Source: Streptomyces lincolnensis
GTDB taxonomy: Bacteria > Actinomycetota > Actinomycetes > Streptomycetales > Streptomycetaceae
Length of the DNA stretch: 64,000 nt
Direction of reading: 5' to 3'
Assembly (NCBI RefSeq): GCF_001685355.1
Contig: NZ_CP016438.1
Coordinates: 806,001-870,000 of the forward strand
A model generated the notes under the pieces. It was not told where the DNA came from and did no database searches. It was given only the letters and a program-made list of their open reading frames with translations. How positions within the stretch are numbered: position 1 is the first letter of the stretch; the number at the start of each line of letters is the position of its first letter. Both the position numbers and the translations under genes were made by a program. Below are positions 42,267-51,017 of the stretch, piece after piece.

Positions 42267-43382
42267 ATGCCCAGCCCCCGGCCGCCGTACCGCGTGGCCA
42301 TCATCGGCACCGGCGGTATCGCCCACGCGCATGCCGAAGCCCTCACCGAACTCTCCGAACGTGCCCGGCTGGTCGCCGTCGCCGATGTCGACCTCACCCG
42401 TGCCGCCGAGTTCGCCGACCGATTCTCCGTGCCGCACGTCTTCAGTGACCCGCAGGCTCTGCTGGAGAGCCAAGACCTCGATCTCGTACACATCTGTACG
42501 CCCCCGCAGACCCACGCACCCCTGGCGACCATGGTGATGCGGGCCGGCGTGACCGCCCTGGTGGAGAAGCCGACGGCGCTGAGCCTGCGCGAGCTGGACC
42601 AACTGGCCACGGTGCAGGAGGAGACCGGCTCCAAGGTTCTGACCGTCTTCCAGCACCGCTACGGAGCTGCCGCCGTACGTCTGAGACGGCTGGCCGACTC
42701 CGGCGCACTGGGCCGGCCACTGGTCGCCACCTGCGAGACCCTCTGGTACCGGTCCGACGCGTACTTCGAAGTCCCGTGGCGGGGACGCTGGGACGTCGAG
42801 GGTGGCGGCCCCACGATGGGACACGGCATCCATCAGTTCGACCTGATGCTGTCGGTTTTCGGCTCCTGGTCCCAGATCACCGCACTCGCCGAGCGCCAGG
42901 CCCGGCCCACGGACACCGAGGACGTCTCGATCGCCGCCGTCCGGTTCGACAACGGAGCCCTCGCCACGGTGGTCAACTCCCTGCTGTCCCCGCGGGAGAC
43001 CTCGCGCCTGCGCTTCGACTTCGAATACGCCACGGTCGAACTCGAACACCTCTACGGCTACCGCGAGGAGCACTGGCGGTTCACCCCGGCCCCCGGCCAC
43101 GAGGAGCTCTCGGCCCTCTGGACCGACGGTGACGAGCCGGACATCACGAGCGGCCACAGGCTCCAGATCGAGGCCGTGCTCGACGCCTGGGAGACCGGAC
43201 AGGAACCCGGCGTCTGTCTGCAGGACGCGCGTCGCACGCTGGAGTTCGCGGCGGCGACGTACGCCTCGGCCTTCCGCGGTGTCCCCGTCGCAGCGGGCGA
43301 ACTGACCGACGACGACCCATTCGCGGTCAGCATGGACGGCGGCGCCGTGCCGTGGGAACCGGTCAAGGAGGCCCTCGTATGA
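42267..43382 (+). CDS. Gfo/Idh/MocA family NAD(P)-dependent sugar dehydrogenase
   Basis: The 371-residue protein has a Rossmann domain (VAIIGTGGIAHAHAEAL), the conserved VEKPTALS with the catalytic Lys, and a C-terminal alpha/beta dimerisation domain (GGGPTMGHGIHQFDLML). It should oxidise or epimerise a sugar or sugar acid imported by the preceding transporter. It starts at the ATG at 42267 behind a GAGAGAGAA ribosome binding site and overlaps the next gene by four bases. Confidence 0.9.
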   Translation: MPSPRPPYRVAIIGTGGIAHAHAEALTELSERARLVAVADVDLTRAAEFADRFSVPHVFSDPQALLESQDLDLVHICTPPQTHAPLATMVMRAGVTALVEKPTALSLRELDQLATVQEETGSKVLTVFQHRYGAAAVRLRRLADSGALGRPLVATCETLWYRSDAYFEVPWRGRWDVEGGGPTMGHGIHQFDLMLSVFGSWSQITALAERQARPTDTEDVSIAAVRFDNGALATVVNSLLSPRETSRLRFDFEYATVELEHLYGYREEHWRFTPAPGHEELSALWTDGDEPDITSGHRLQIEAVLDAWETGQEPGVCLQDARRTLEFAAATYASAFRGVPVAAGELTDDDPFAVSMDGGAVPWEPVKEALV

Positions 43383-44341
43383 ACGCTCTTGAGATCCGCC
43401 ACGACCTCGGCGCCTCGGTCACGGTCCGCGACGGCGGCACCGAGCTGTTCCGCTACGTGTACCGGCCGGACACCGTCCAGCTGGAATCACCCAAGCCCTA
43501 CATCCACCCCCTGCGCACCCGGGCCGGCAAGGTGGTCAGCCTGTTCCGACCCCACGACCACGTGTGGCACAAGGGCATCGCGTGGTCCCTGCCGCACGTC
43601 GGCGAGGAGAACTTCTGGGGCGGTCCCACGTACATCCACGGACGCTTCTACGTCCAGCTGGAGAACAACGGAACCCAGGCCCACCGCCTGGTCACGACCC
43701 TGGACCGGGCCGACGGAACGGCGACGTTCGCCCACGACCTGGACTGGACCACCCAGTCCGGCGCGCTCTTCTTCACCGAACGCAGAACGCTGCGAGCGAG
43801 CCTGATCTCCCCGCACGCCTGGGCATTGACGTTCGAGACCCGGATGACGAACGTCTCCGGAACGGACGTCACCATGGGATCACCGACCACCAAGGGACGG
43901 GAGAACGCCGGCTACGGCGGCCTGTTCTGGCGAGGCCCACGGTCGTTCACCGGCGGACAGTTCGTGACCGAGGAAGGCCTGGGCGGCGACGAGGTCCGAG
44001 GGCGGCGCATGGAGTGGATGGGCTTCGCGGGCCGCCACGACGAGACGGACGCGCAGTCGCTCGTACTCATGCTCGACGACACGGCCAACCCGAGTCACCC
44101 GCCGCAGTGGTTCGCCCGGACCGAGGAGTTCGCCTGCCTCAACCCGGCACCGTTCTTCAGCGAGGAGCTGACCGTCGAGGACGGCGAGACCGTGCGGTTC
44201 CGTTATGGGGTGGGCATCGCCGATGCCGACGCGAGCGCGGCTCCCGCACTAGCCGACGCGGTACGCCAGGCGCTCACACGGTCGGATACGCCGTCCGCAC
44301 GTGCCGCAGGATCCTCCTCGGGGCGCTTCGCGACGGAGTGA
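43379..44341 (+). CDS. PmoA-like (DUF6807) family protein
   Basis: The 320-residue protein matches the family annotated as methane-oxygenase PmoA-like or DUF6807. It has YIHPLRTRAGKVVSLFRPHD, HVWHKGIAWS and the His/Trp-rich FFTERRTLRAS region. It is soluble and has no resemblance to a membrane monooxygenase, so the historical name is misleading. These proteins usually sit next to Gfo/Idh/MocA dehydrogenases in sugar loci, as here, with ATGA overlap. Function unknown; a sugar-processing beta-sandwich is a reasonable view. Confidence 0.85.
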   Translation: MNALEIRHDLGASVTVRDGGTELFRYVYRPDTVQLESPKPYIHPLRTRAGKVVSLFRPHDHVWHKGIAWSLPHVGEENFWGGPTYIHGRFYVQLENNGTQAHRLVTTLDRADGTATFAHDLDWTTQSGALFFTERRTLRASLISPHAWALTFETRMTNVSGTDVTMGSPTTKGRENAGYGGLFWRGPRSFTGGQFVTEEGLGGDEVRGRRMEWMGFAGRHDETDAQSLVLMLDDTANPSHPPQWFARTEEFACLNPAPFFSEELTVEDGETVRFRYGVGIADADASAAPALADAVRQALTRSDTPSARAAGSSSGRFATE

Positions 44342-44369
44342 GCCGACCCTGCTCGCTATGCAAGCCCTC

Positions 44370-44404
44370 GGCGTGCACTCCCCGCTCACCAGGGAGTGCA
44401 CGCC
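44370..44404 (+). terminator. Hairpin terminator at the end of the sugar cluster
   Basis: GGCGTGCACTCCC and GGGAGTGCACGCC pair over 13 bp around a nine-base loop, followed by TTCCTC. It lies 29 bp after the stop of the PmoA-like gene and closes the operon. Confidence 0.8.
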
Positions 44405-44591
44405 TTCCTCGCCACCCCAGCTGCTGCGATCGCCGTAGACGCAAGTGTCTGCGAACGGCAGCGAGGAAGTACCAGACACGTACGATCATGATGGCGGCCC
44501 TGATTGTCCGCTCGGACCCAGCACGGCCCCGACTACGTCACCTTTCACCCGTTGATGCCACATGCCCCGCCGGTGCGAGGCCACTTGCTCG

Positions 44592-44960
44592 ACAGGTGAC
44601 AGTGTTCCGCACGCGGCAGGAGGAGTTGGACACGCAGGTCGACCGCAACCCGGTCGAGGCGTGGGACCTGCCCGGCATCGCGAGCACTACCGGACTTTCA
44701 TCGACCATTGGAGCGGCCTGTTTTCGCACATCGGCACCTACCGCGTCACCGGTCCGACGCGGTGCGCGCACGGGAGCGAGGTCATGCACGCTTACCGGCA
44801 CTTCCCCATTCTGGACCCGCTGCTCCCCATGGGGCTGTTGCCGCCCCACTGGCCACGCTCACGGGCGCGGGAAGTCTGCGTCGCGGTGTACGACGGCCCA
44901 CTCCAGCCGGCCCAGGACCATGTCCGCGCCGTGGTGATGCGATTCGCGCCTCGGCCGTTG
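44592..44960 (+). pseudogene. PaaX-family regulator fragment with a frameshift
   Basis: One frame gives VFRTRQEELDTQVDRNPVEA then WDLPGIA. After loss of one base near 44682, another frame continues EHYRTFIDHWSGLFSHIG, HAYRHFPILDPLLPMGLLPP and WPRSRAREVCVAVYDG. This order is that of the C-terminal half of PaaX-type repressors. The N-terminal winged helix is missing. PaaX regulators control phenylacetate-type catabolism. Confidence 0.65.
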
Positions 44961-45110
44961 CCACCGTCGGCCGGGGTGGACCAAGGATCTGGCCGGTCCT
45001 CGCGTCCGCCATCCAGGAGGACGGCGTGGAGCTGTCCTCGTCGACCTTGAACTCCTCCAGACCCGGCCGGGACGGGTCGAGGTCGCCCACGTACATCGCG
45101 TTCGGCCCCG
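44900..45110 (-). pseudogene. Fragment of a rhamnogalacturonan lyase (PL11-like)
   Basis: On the minus strand the frame from about 45105 to 44985 encodes AMYVGDLDPSRPGLEEFKVD then ADARTGQI, a hallmark of family 11 rhamnogalacturonan lyases. A single-base loss near 44983 shifts the reading into WSTPADGGNGRG, the expected continuation. Everything before and after is missing. It points to pectin-type substrates for the neighbouring cluster. Confidence 0.65.
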
Positions 45111-45136
45111 GTCGAGGCGTTCCATCTGCCGCGCGG

Positions 45137-45290
45137 TAGGACCTGGCCGCGATGCTCGCCACCCCCGACCGGGCCGCTGTGGGCGGTAAGCGGGACGCCT
45201 GCGCCGCTGGCCCTCGACTGGTACATGGCCGGGCGGGCCTCGGAACCGGCCGGGCTGAACCTCCGGGACGTGGTGAACCGACGGAATGCG
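45137..45290 (+). mobile_element. Fragment of a tyrosine recombinase/integrase
   Basis: One frame gives DLAAMLATPDRAAVGGKRDA, and after a shift near 45200 another gives LALDWYMAGRASEPAGLNL then RDVV. Together they resemble the start of the catalytic domain of phage-type integrases, around the first catalytic Arg. The His-X-X-Arg and Tyr motifs are absent. It is a decayed integrase next to other remnants. Confidence 0.5.
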
Positions 45291-46140
45291 CCGGCAGGGG
45301 GTACGCGTCCCTGCGAAGAGATCGTTCTCCGCGCAGTGCCGTCGGTTTTCCGCGGCCCGGCCAGAGGCTGGTTCAAGGATTCAGAGGTGGTGTCGGATCA
45401 GCGAGGGGCCGCGTGCGCAGCATGTCCGGGCCCGACCCCCCAGCGGCGGGACGGCCGGCCACTCCGGAAGCAGCACCACGGCCCCGGCCGGGGGCGCAGG
45501 ACCCTGACCCTGCTGCCGGACCAGCACATCTGCGTGGACCGGTCGGACCAGATCGCCCCCGATGTGACTGAGGCGCTGAGCCGGCTCGACCTGTACCGGT
45601 CGCTGTCGCTCGTCTCCGGGCCCCCGGCGACCAGCGACATCGAACCCGACCGTGTCAAGGACGTGCACGGGCCACGCCACGGTCCCTGGACGACGGAGCC
45701 GCCGGTCGTTTGCCTCTGCCGTGAGCCCTCCGATTCACGAAGGCGCGCGGCTCGTCGTCCGGTCGGCGGCATGCGTGGGGAGGGCCAGGATTCGGCAGTC
45801 ATCGAGAGCGGTCACTGCCGTCGGGATCGTTTGCTTCGGTGACGAGAACTCCGTACGGGGTCCGTCGTGACAACGTCCGATGGGGCCATGGTTCTGTTTC
45901 TCCTGGGTGCCAGGTGTTCACTCGGCAATGAGAGCGCCAAGGCGGGACCGAGCCCGGCCCGGCCACCCGGGAGTTGTCAGCCGTCCCCTCTCTCATCGGC
46001 GAAAACAAACTCAGCACCGCCGGTACGAACAACTTCTCCGGCGAACATCACAGTCGGAATGGGTTCTCGCCCGAGGCGGACGAAACGTACCTTGTGCTGC
46101 TGATCAGCATGTTCTTCAGGTATGCGAAAGAGGCTTCACC
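45291..46140. other. Long region without a supported gene
   Basis: About 850 bp between the integrase remnant and the STAND protein gene. Open frames here (for example the frame from 45225 to 45842) have no recognisable family and lack consistent third-position bias. The last 150 bp are less G+C rich and probably hold the promoter of the STAND gene. Confidence 0.4.
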
Positions 46141-49100
46141 ATGGGGCGCCCCGAACTACCGGTCGACCCGGCGGCCGGTCCCGTGCAGCGACTCGCCCAT
46201 GATCTTCGGGAGCTGCGCCGTTCGGCGGGTGGCGTGTCGTACCGGGCCATGGCGAAGAAGGCCGGCTTCTCGGTGACGACCCTGGCGAAAGCGGCGAGCG
46301 GCGAGCGGCTGCCGTCGTTGGCGGTGCTCCAGGCGTACGTCCAGGCATGCGGCGCCGACCCCGTTCCTTGGGAGACACGGTGGGCGGAGGCCGAGGCGCT
46401 CGACGAGGAGGAGAGGCAGGAGGATGCCGACGCCGCACCGCCCTACCGTGGCCTCGCGCGCTTCGAGCCGGACGACTGTGAGCTGTTCTTCGGCCGGGAC
46501 CGACTGATCGACGAGCTGAGCGAGCTTACGCGCGGGTCCCCGTTCGCCGTGGTGTTCGGGGCGTCCGGCAGCGGCAAGTCCTCCCTGCTGCGGGCCGGTC
46601 TGATTCCCGTGCTGCGGGAGAGGATCGCGCAGCAGGGGCGCACGGCGGTTCTGCGGATCCTCACCCCGGGAGCCCGGCCCGCCACCACCTACGGACATCT
46701 GCTGACGCCGACGGCCGACGATCCGGACAGCTGGGTGGTGGTGGATCAGTTCGAGGAGGTCTTCACCCTCTGCCGCGAACGCGCCGAGCGGGACCGCTTC
46801 CTCGACCTTCTGCTCGCCGCGCGCGACCCGGGAAGCCGACTGCGCGTGCTCATAGCCGTACGATCCGACTTCTATGCGCGGTGCGCCGAGCACCCGCGGC
46901 TGGCGGAAGCGCTGCACGGGAGCGGGCTCCTGGTCAGGTCCATGACCGCCGACGAGCTGCGCGAGGCGGTGATCGGTCCCGCGCAGGCGGCCGGGCTCAT
47001 CGTGGAGCGGACACTGACCGCACGGATCGTCGAGGACGTGCTCGACGAGCCCGGCGGACTTCCGATGCTGTCCCATGCCCTGTTGGAGACCTGGCGGCGG
47101 CGCAAGGGACGGACGCTGGCCCTGGCCGCGTACGAAGCGGCCGGCGGGGTGCGCGGCGCGATCGCGGCCAGCGCCGAGGAGGTGTACGGGGAACTCTCAC
47201 CGGCGCAGGCGCACGCTGCCCGGCACCTGCTCCTGCGGATGGTCGAGCCCGGCCAGGGCAACGCCGACACGCGCCGCCCGCTCAGCTGGGAGGAAATGGC
47301 CGGGTGGGAGGACCCCGAAGTGCGAGCCGTCGCCGGGCGGCTGACCCGGGCCCGGCTGCTGATCACCGACGACGACGGAGTGCAGCTCGCCCATGAGGCG
47401 CTCATCACGTGCTGGCCGCGGCTGCGCGAGTGGATCGACGCGGACCGGGAGCGGCTGCGCCACCACCGGCAGCTGACCGATGCCACCCGCACCTGGCTGG
47501 AGCACGACCGCGACCCGGGAACGCTCTACCGGGGTACCCGCCTGGCGCGGGCCGAGGAACTGTTCGCGGGCGACGACCGCGGCTACGACGGTCTGACGTC
47601 CGAGGAGAAGGCATTCCTGGTCACCGCGGCGGAGCAGCGGGCGGCAGAGGGGCGGGCCACTACCCGGGCCCGGCGCCGAAACCGCACCCTCGCGGCCTCG
47701 CTCTGCGCCGTGCTGGCGGTGGCCCTGGTCGTCGGCCTGACCGCCGTGCGACTGCGTCAGGACAGCGAGAAGCAGACCACCGACACGGCAGCCCGCCGGG
47801 TGGCCTCGGTCGCCGAAGCGCTGCGCACCACCGACCCGCGCACCGCGATGCTGCTCGGCGTCGCCGCATGGCGGATCTCTCCGCTGCCGGAGTCCCGCCG
47901 AGCATTGCTGGGCGCGCTGGCCCAGCCCGAACTGGGCAACTTCACCGACCCGGCGCCCGGTGACACACCGGAGCGGTTTCTCGACGTCTCCGGGCGCACT
48001 CTGCTCAGCATCAGCGACGACACCTGGCGAACGTGGGATGCGGGCACCCACCGCCGCATCGCCTCGGGGCCGGTACCTCACGGGGCGGTGCTCGGCGCGG
48101 GCCCGGGCGGTCGGGTGCTCGTCATCCATACCGCTGACAGGACCCAGCGGCTGTGGGACACCCGAACGAGGCGCTGGATCGGGGATTCCCTGCCGTTCAG
48201 CGACACCGTGACCCTCGGGGCAAGTGGCCGCAATTATCTGGTGAGGAGCCCGGACGACGACCGGGCTGGGCTTTACTCGGTCACCGACGGTCATCTGGTC
48301 TTCCGGACCCCGTCGGCCGGCCGGGCGGAACTCACCCACGCGGCGGCCGACGACCGGCTGCTGGCCGTCTGTCCGCGTGGCTTGGCCCCGCAAGTCTGGG
48401 ACACCTCCGCGCGCAGCGTCCGCTCCGGCGCCTGGACGAGCGCTCGCGGCGTCTGTGGTGACGACACCGACACCCTCCTGGGCCTCACCGGCGGCCGGCT
48501 CCTCGCTCTCGCCGGGGACCGGGTACGTGTATGGGACACCACGTCGGGACGAGAGCTCGCCGACGTCTCCCACCAGGGTGCCGATTCCGCCGTCGTGAGC
48601 GCGGACGGTTCGTTTCTGGCGACCGGCGGCGGCCAGGAGATCAGGGTGTGGCGTCTGCCCAGCGGTGGCGCCCCCGTTTTCCGGCACTCCTTGGACAACG
48701 AAACGCTCTCCGGTCTGGCCTGGGACTCCTCGCGGCCCCTGTTGCGGTATCTCGAAGGGGGCACGGTCCACACCCTCGACCTCACCAGGACGCTCACCCA
48801 CACCTGGCGCACGAGTCCGCTCACCGGGGTCCGGCTCAGCCCCGACGGCAGGACGCTCGCCACCGCCGAACGTATCGGTGACCGCTACGTCTTCCGGTTG
48901 CGGAGCACACGCGACGGCCGTCTGCCGCGAACCCTGCCGGACCCGTCTCATCCCGTCTTCCGCACCGGCATACCGACGGTCCCCGCGGACGTCACCGAGC
49001 CCTTGCTGTCCTTCAGCCCCGACGGCGGCATGTTCGCGTACGGAGTCTCCGCCCGCGGCTGGGACACGGTGTCTCAGCGTCTGACGGTGTGGGACGTGGC

Positions 49101-49869
49101 CGCCGGACGGGCGAAGACCACTGTGGACCTGGCGAGGGCGTCCGCAATGCCGCCGGACGCGATCGCCCTGGGACCGGGCGGTCGTACGCTCCTCGCCGCA
49201 CGTCTGACCGACGACGGCTTCGTCAACGAGACCTGGGACACCACGGAGCGGCGGAGGACGGCGCTCCTCCCCGGCCCGGCCGGCCGGCATCTGGCCGTCA
49301 GCCGGGACGGCGGGCTCCTCGTGACCGACAACCGCGTCGTCCGAGCGGGCCGGTCCCACGCCCATGACCTCGTCCAGCACGACGACATCGCAGCCATCTC
49401 CTTCGCTCCGGACGGCTCCGGCCTGGCGACCGGCGACGGAACGGGGCGGGTGGCCCTCTGGGACGGCGACCTCCGGCACCGGGTGGGCATCCTGAGGAAC
49501 GTCTTTCCGGCGCCTGTCGATCCGTCCTCCGGCTCAGCCGAGTCGATCACGGCTCTCGCCTTCAGTCCGGACGGCAGCACGCTCGCCGTGGGCGGCGACG
49601 CAGGCACCGTCCAACTCTGGGACATCTCGACCCAGCAACCTCTCGGTCCTTCTCTGCCCACCTCCGGTGAGAGCGCCGACACGCTCGCCTTCAGCCCGGA
49701 CAGCACCATGCTGTACGCCGGCGGCAAGCACGTCCAGCTCCAGCGGTACGTCGTGGATCCTGACCGAGCGGTGTCCCTCGTCTGCTCCCGTGCCGGGAAC
49801 GCGGAGCTGACCCGGGCGCAGTGGCGCACCTATGTTCCGGACCGGCCGTACAGGCGGGTCTGCCCCTGA
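46141..49869 (+). CDS. HTH-STAND NTPase-WD40 signalling protein
   Basis: A 1242-residue multidomain protein. Residues 10-80 form an XRE-like helix-turn-helix (GVSYRAMAKKAGFSVTTLAK). The linker ends at PYRGLARFEPDD, the entry of the nSTAND1 NTPase module, with Walker A GASGSGKSS at 140-148 and Walker B VVVDQFEE at 199-206. A winged region includes LTRARLLITDD and AHEALI. A single membrane helix lies near 515-535, and at least seven WD40-like repeats follow to the end. Such proteins are ATP-dependent scaffolds or sensors; some STAND proteins mediate phage defence. AAAGAGG precedes the ATG. It appears monocistronic. Confidence 0.9.
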   Translation: MGRPELPVDPAAGPVQRLAHDLRELRRSAGGVSYRAMAKKAGFSVTTLAKAASGERLPSLAVLQAYVQACGADPVPWETRWAEAEALDEEERQEDADAAPPYRGLARFEPDDCELFFGRDRLIDELSELTRGSPFAVVFGASGSGKSSLLRAGLIPVLRERIAQQGRTAVLRILTPGARPATTYGHLLTPTADDPDSWVVVDQFEEVFTLCRERAERDRFLDLLLAARDPGSRLRVLIAVRSDFYARCAEHPRLAEALHGSGLLVRSMTADELREAVIGPAQAAGLIVERTLTARIVEDVLDEPGGLPMLSHALLETWRRRKGRTLALAAYEAAGGVRGAIAASAEEVYGELSPAQAHAARHLLLRMVEPGQGNADTRRPLSWEEMAGWEDPEVRAVAGRLTRARLLITDDDGVQLAHEALITCWPRLREWIDADRERLRHHRQLTDATRTWLEHDRDPGTLYRGTRLARAEELFAGDDRGYDGLTSEEKAFLVTAAEQRAAEGRATTRARRRNRTLAASLCAVLAVALVVGLTAVRLRQDSEKQTTDTAARRVASVAEALRTTDPRTAMLLGVAAWRISPLPESRRALLGALAQPELGNFTDPAPGDTPERFLDVSGRTLLSISDDTWRTWDAGTHRRIASGPVPHGAVLGAGPGGRVLVIHTADRTQRLWDTRTRRWIGDSLPFSDTVTLGASGRNYLVRSPDDDRAGLYSVTDGHLVFRTPSAGRAELTHAAADDRLLAVCPRGLAPQVWDTSARSVRSGAWTSARGVCGDDTDTLLGLTGGRLLALAGDRVRVWDTTSGRELADVSHQGADSAVVSADGSFLATGGGQEIRVWRLPSGGAPVFRHSLDNETLSGLAWDSSRPLLRYLEGGTVHTLDLTRTLTHTWRTSPLTGVRLSPDGRTLATAERIGDRYVFRLRSTRDGRLPRTLPDPSHPVFRTGIPTVPADVTEPLLSFSPDGGMFAYGVSARGWDTVSQRLTVWDVAAGRAKTTVDLARASAMPPDAIALGPGGRTLLAARLTDDGFVNETWDTTERRRTALLPGPAGRHLAVSRDGGLLVTDNRVVRAGRSHAHDLVQHDDIAAISFAPDGSGLATGDGTGRVALWDGDLRHRVGILRNVFPAPVDPSSGSAESITALAFSPDGSTLAVGGDAGTVQLWDISTQQPLGPSLPTSGESADTLAFSPDSTMLYAGGKHVQLQRYVVDPDRAVSLVCSRAGNAELTRAQWRTYVPDRPYRRVCP

Positions 49870-50315
49870 CCGGGACGGGGCCGATGTCAGCACGGCCGTT
49901 CGGCGGCGGCCGGTCTTCCGGATCTTCATGGACAACTCTCCCGTCGGATTTCTCGACCCGTTGATCGGGGCGGGCTGCCGGCCCGGTCGAGGCGCCGACG
50001 GCCGACGTGATCCCGCCTCGCCGAAGTTTTCGGCGTCGGGTCCGGTGTCGTACGGCCTTGGCCTTCGGCGCCGTCCCAGAGCTTGAGGCGATGGCGGCCG
50101 CCTGGTCGCCCGGGGCCGAGAACCGTACGCGGGCGCCGGGCAAACGGTCTCGATGGCATCCCGGCAGAGGCGGAAGCCTCTGACGCCGGCCAGTCCGCAA
50201 CCGCCCACGGAATTGTCTGACCTGGCAAAAGGGACGTGCCAAACAACATTCCGGTTGCGAGCGTCGGTGCAGCAAGGCCGGATCCCGGCACCCTGAGTCA
50301 CCCGGAGAAGAGCAC
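49870..50315. other. Intergenic region, no gene seen
   Basis: About 450 bp after the STAND gene. No frame has family resemblance. The last 100 bp (ACCTGGCAAAAGG through ACAACATTCCGG) are less G+C rich and probably form the promoter/leader of the next small gene. Confidence 0.4.
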
Positions 50316-50678
50316 ATGTCTTCCACCGGCGCGATGACGCTCCCCGAATCGGAAGCGCCTCAACAGCCGCTGCCTCGACGCCCCACCCGCAAGATCACCA
50401 TCGGCCCGGTCGTCACCACCCTGGCGCTGTCGGTCCTCGCCACTCTGCTCGGCCCGCTGGGCGTCCTGCAGAGCGGGAGCGCGGCTGCACCGCACGAGGC
50501 CGGCAGCGCCCGCCGGAAGGTCGGAGACGCCGAGAGCCACCGCGGATCCATCGGGCGCATCCACGCTGTGGCGAGCGTCGGTTCCACCAGGTGGGCCAGG
50601 ACCAGACCCCGCCGCCCGTCTTCGGCAACGACGACCGGCCCCCGGTGCCGGAGAACTACAGCGCCATCCAGGCGATGA
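50316..50678 (+). CDS. Small hypothetical membrane-anchored protein, perhaps frameshifted
   Basis: A 120-residue frame starts at an ATG with CCGGAGAAG upstream. Residues about 28-50 (GPVVTTLALSVLATLLGPLG) form one membrane helix after a basic stretch, so the rest would lie outside. From about residue 75 the translation becomes Arg/Ser/Thr-rich, while another frame (from 50591) reads better (QTPPPVFGNDDRPPVPENYS). A frameshift near 50540-50600 is therefore likely. No family recognised. Confidence 0.4.
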   Translation: MSSTGAMTLPESEAPQQPLPRRPTRKITIGPVVTTLALSVLATLLGPLGVLQSGSAAAPHEAGSARRKVGDAESHRGSIGRIHAVASVGSTRWARTRPRRPSSATTTGPRCRRTTAPSRR

Positions 50679-51017
50679 CAGGAACGCCACGCCACAGGCG
50701 CGCGCTCCTGTCTACGACCCAGTCCGGTTTCCGAGGCCACCTGCTTCCGGCCGATCGCCGCGTTCTTCGCAACCATCCGGCGGGACGGCGCACAGGGCCG
50801 CATCCGCGGCCCCCCTTGCGGCCCTCCTCCTCATCACCGCCCGCGACCCGGCCGGCAAGGGCTGGGGACCGCGCGACTCCGACGGTTCGACGCCGCTGGT
50901 TCGAACGGGCGATCACTTCCCTCCTCGGGAGAGCGGCGCGAATAAAACCCCGCAAACTGTCAAATTTTCATTCATTTTACTGCGGTACCGCAACTGCAGC
51001 ACACAAGGAGAACGACC
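50679..51017. other. Intergenic region with an AT-richer promoter-like stretch
   Basis: About 340 bp. The first part may be the decayed end of the preceding gene. The stretch 50940-50990 (AATAAAACCCC, TCAAATTTTCATTCATTTTA) is unusually A+T rich for this DNA and is a likely promoter for the membrane protein gene at 51018. Confidence 0.4.

Noticed and set aside
43379..44341. Methane monooxygenase subunit
   Set aside because: The PmoA name in this family is historical; the protein has no membrane helices and sits in a sugar operon.
47197..49479. 760-codon minus frame under the STAND/WD40 gene
   Set aside because: An antisense shadow of a long high-G+C gene; no domain seen.
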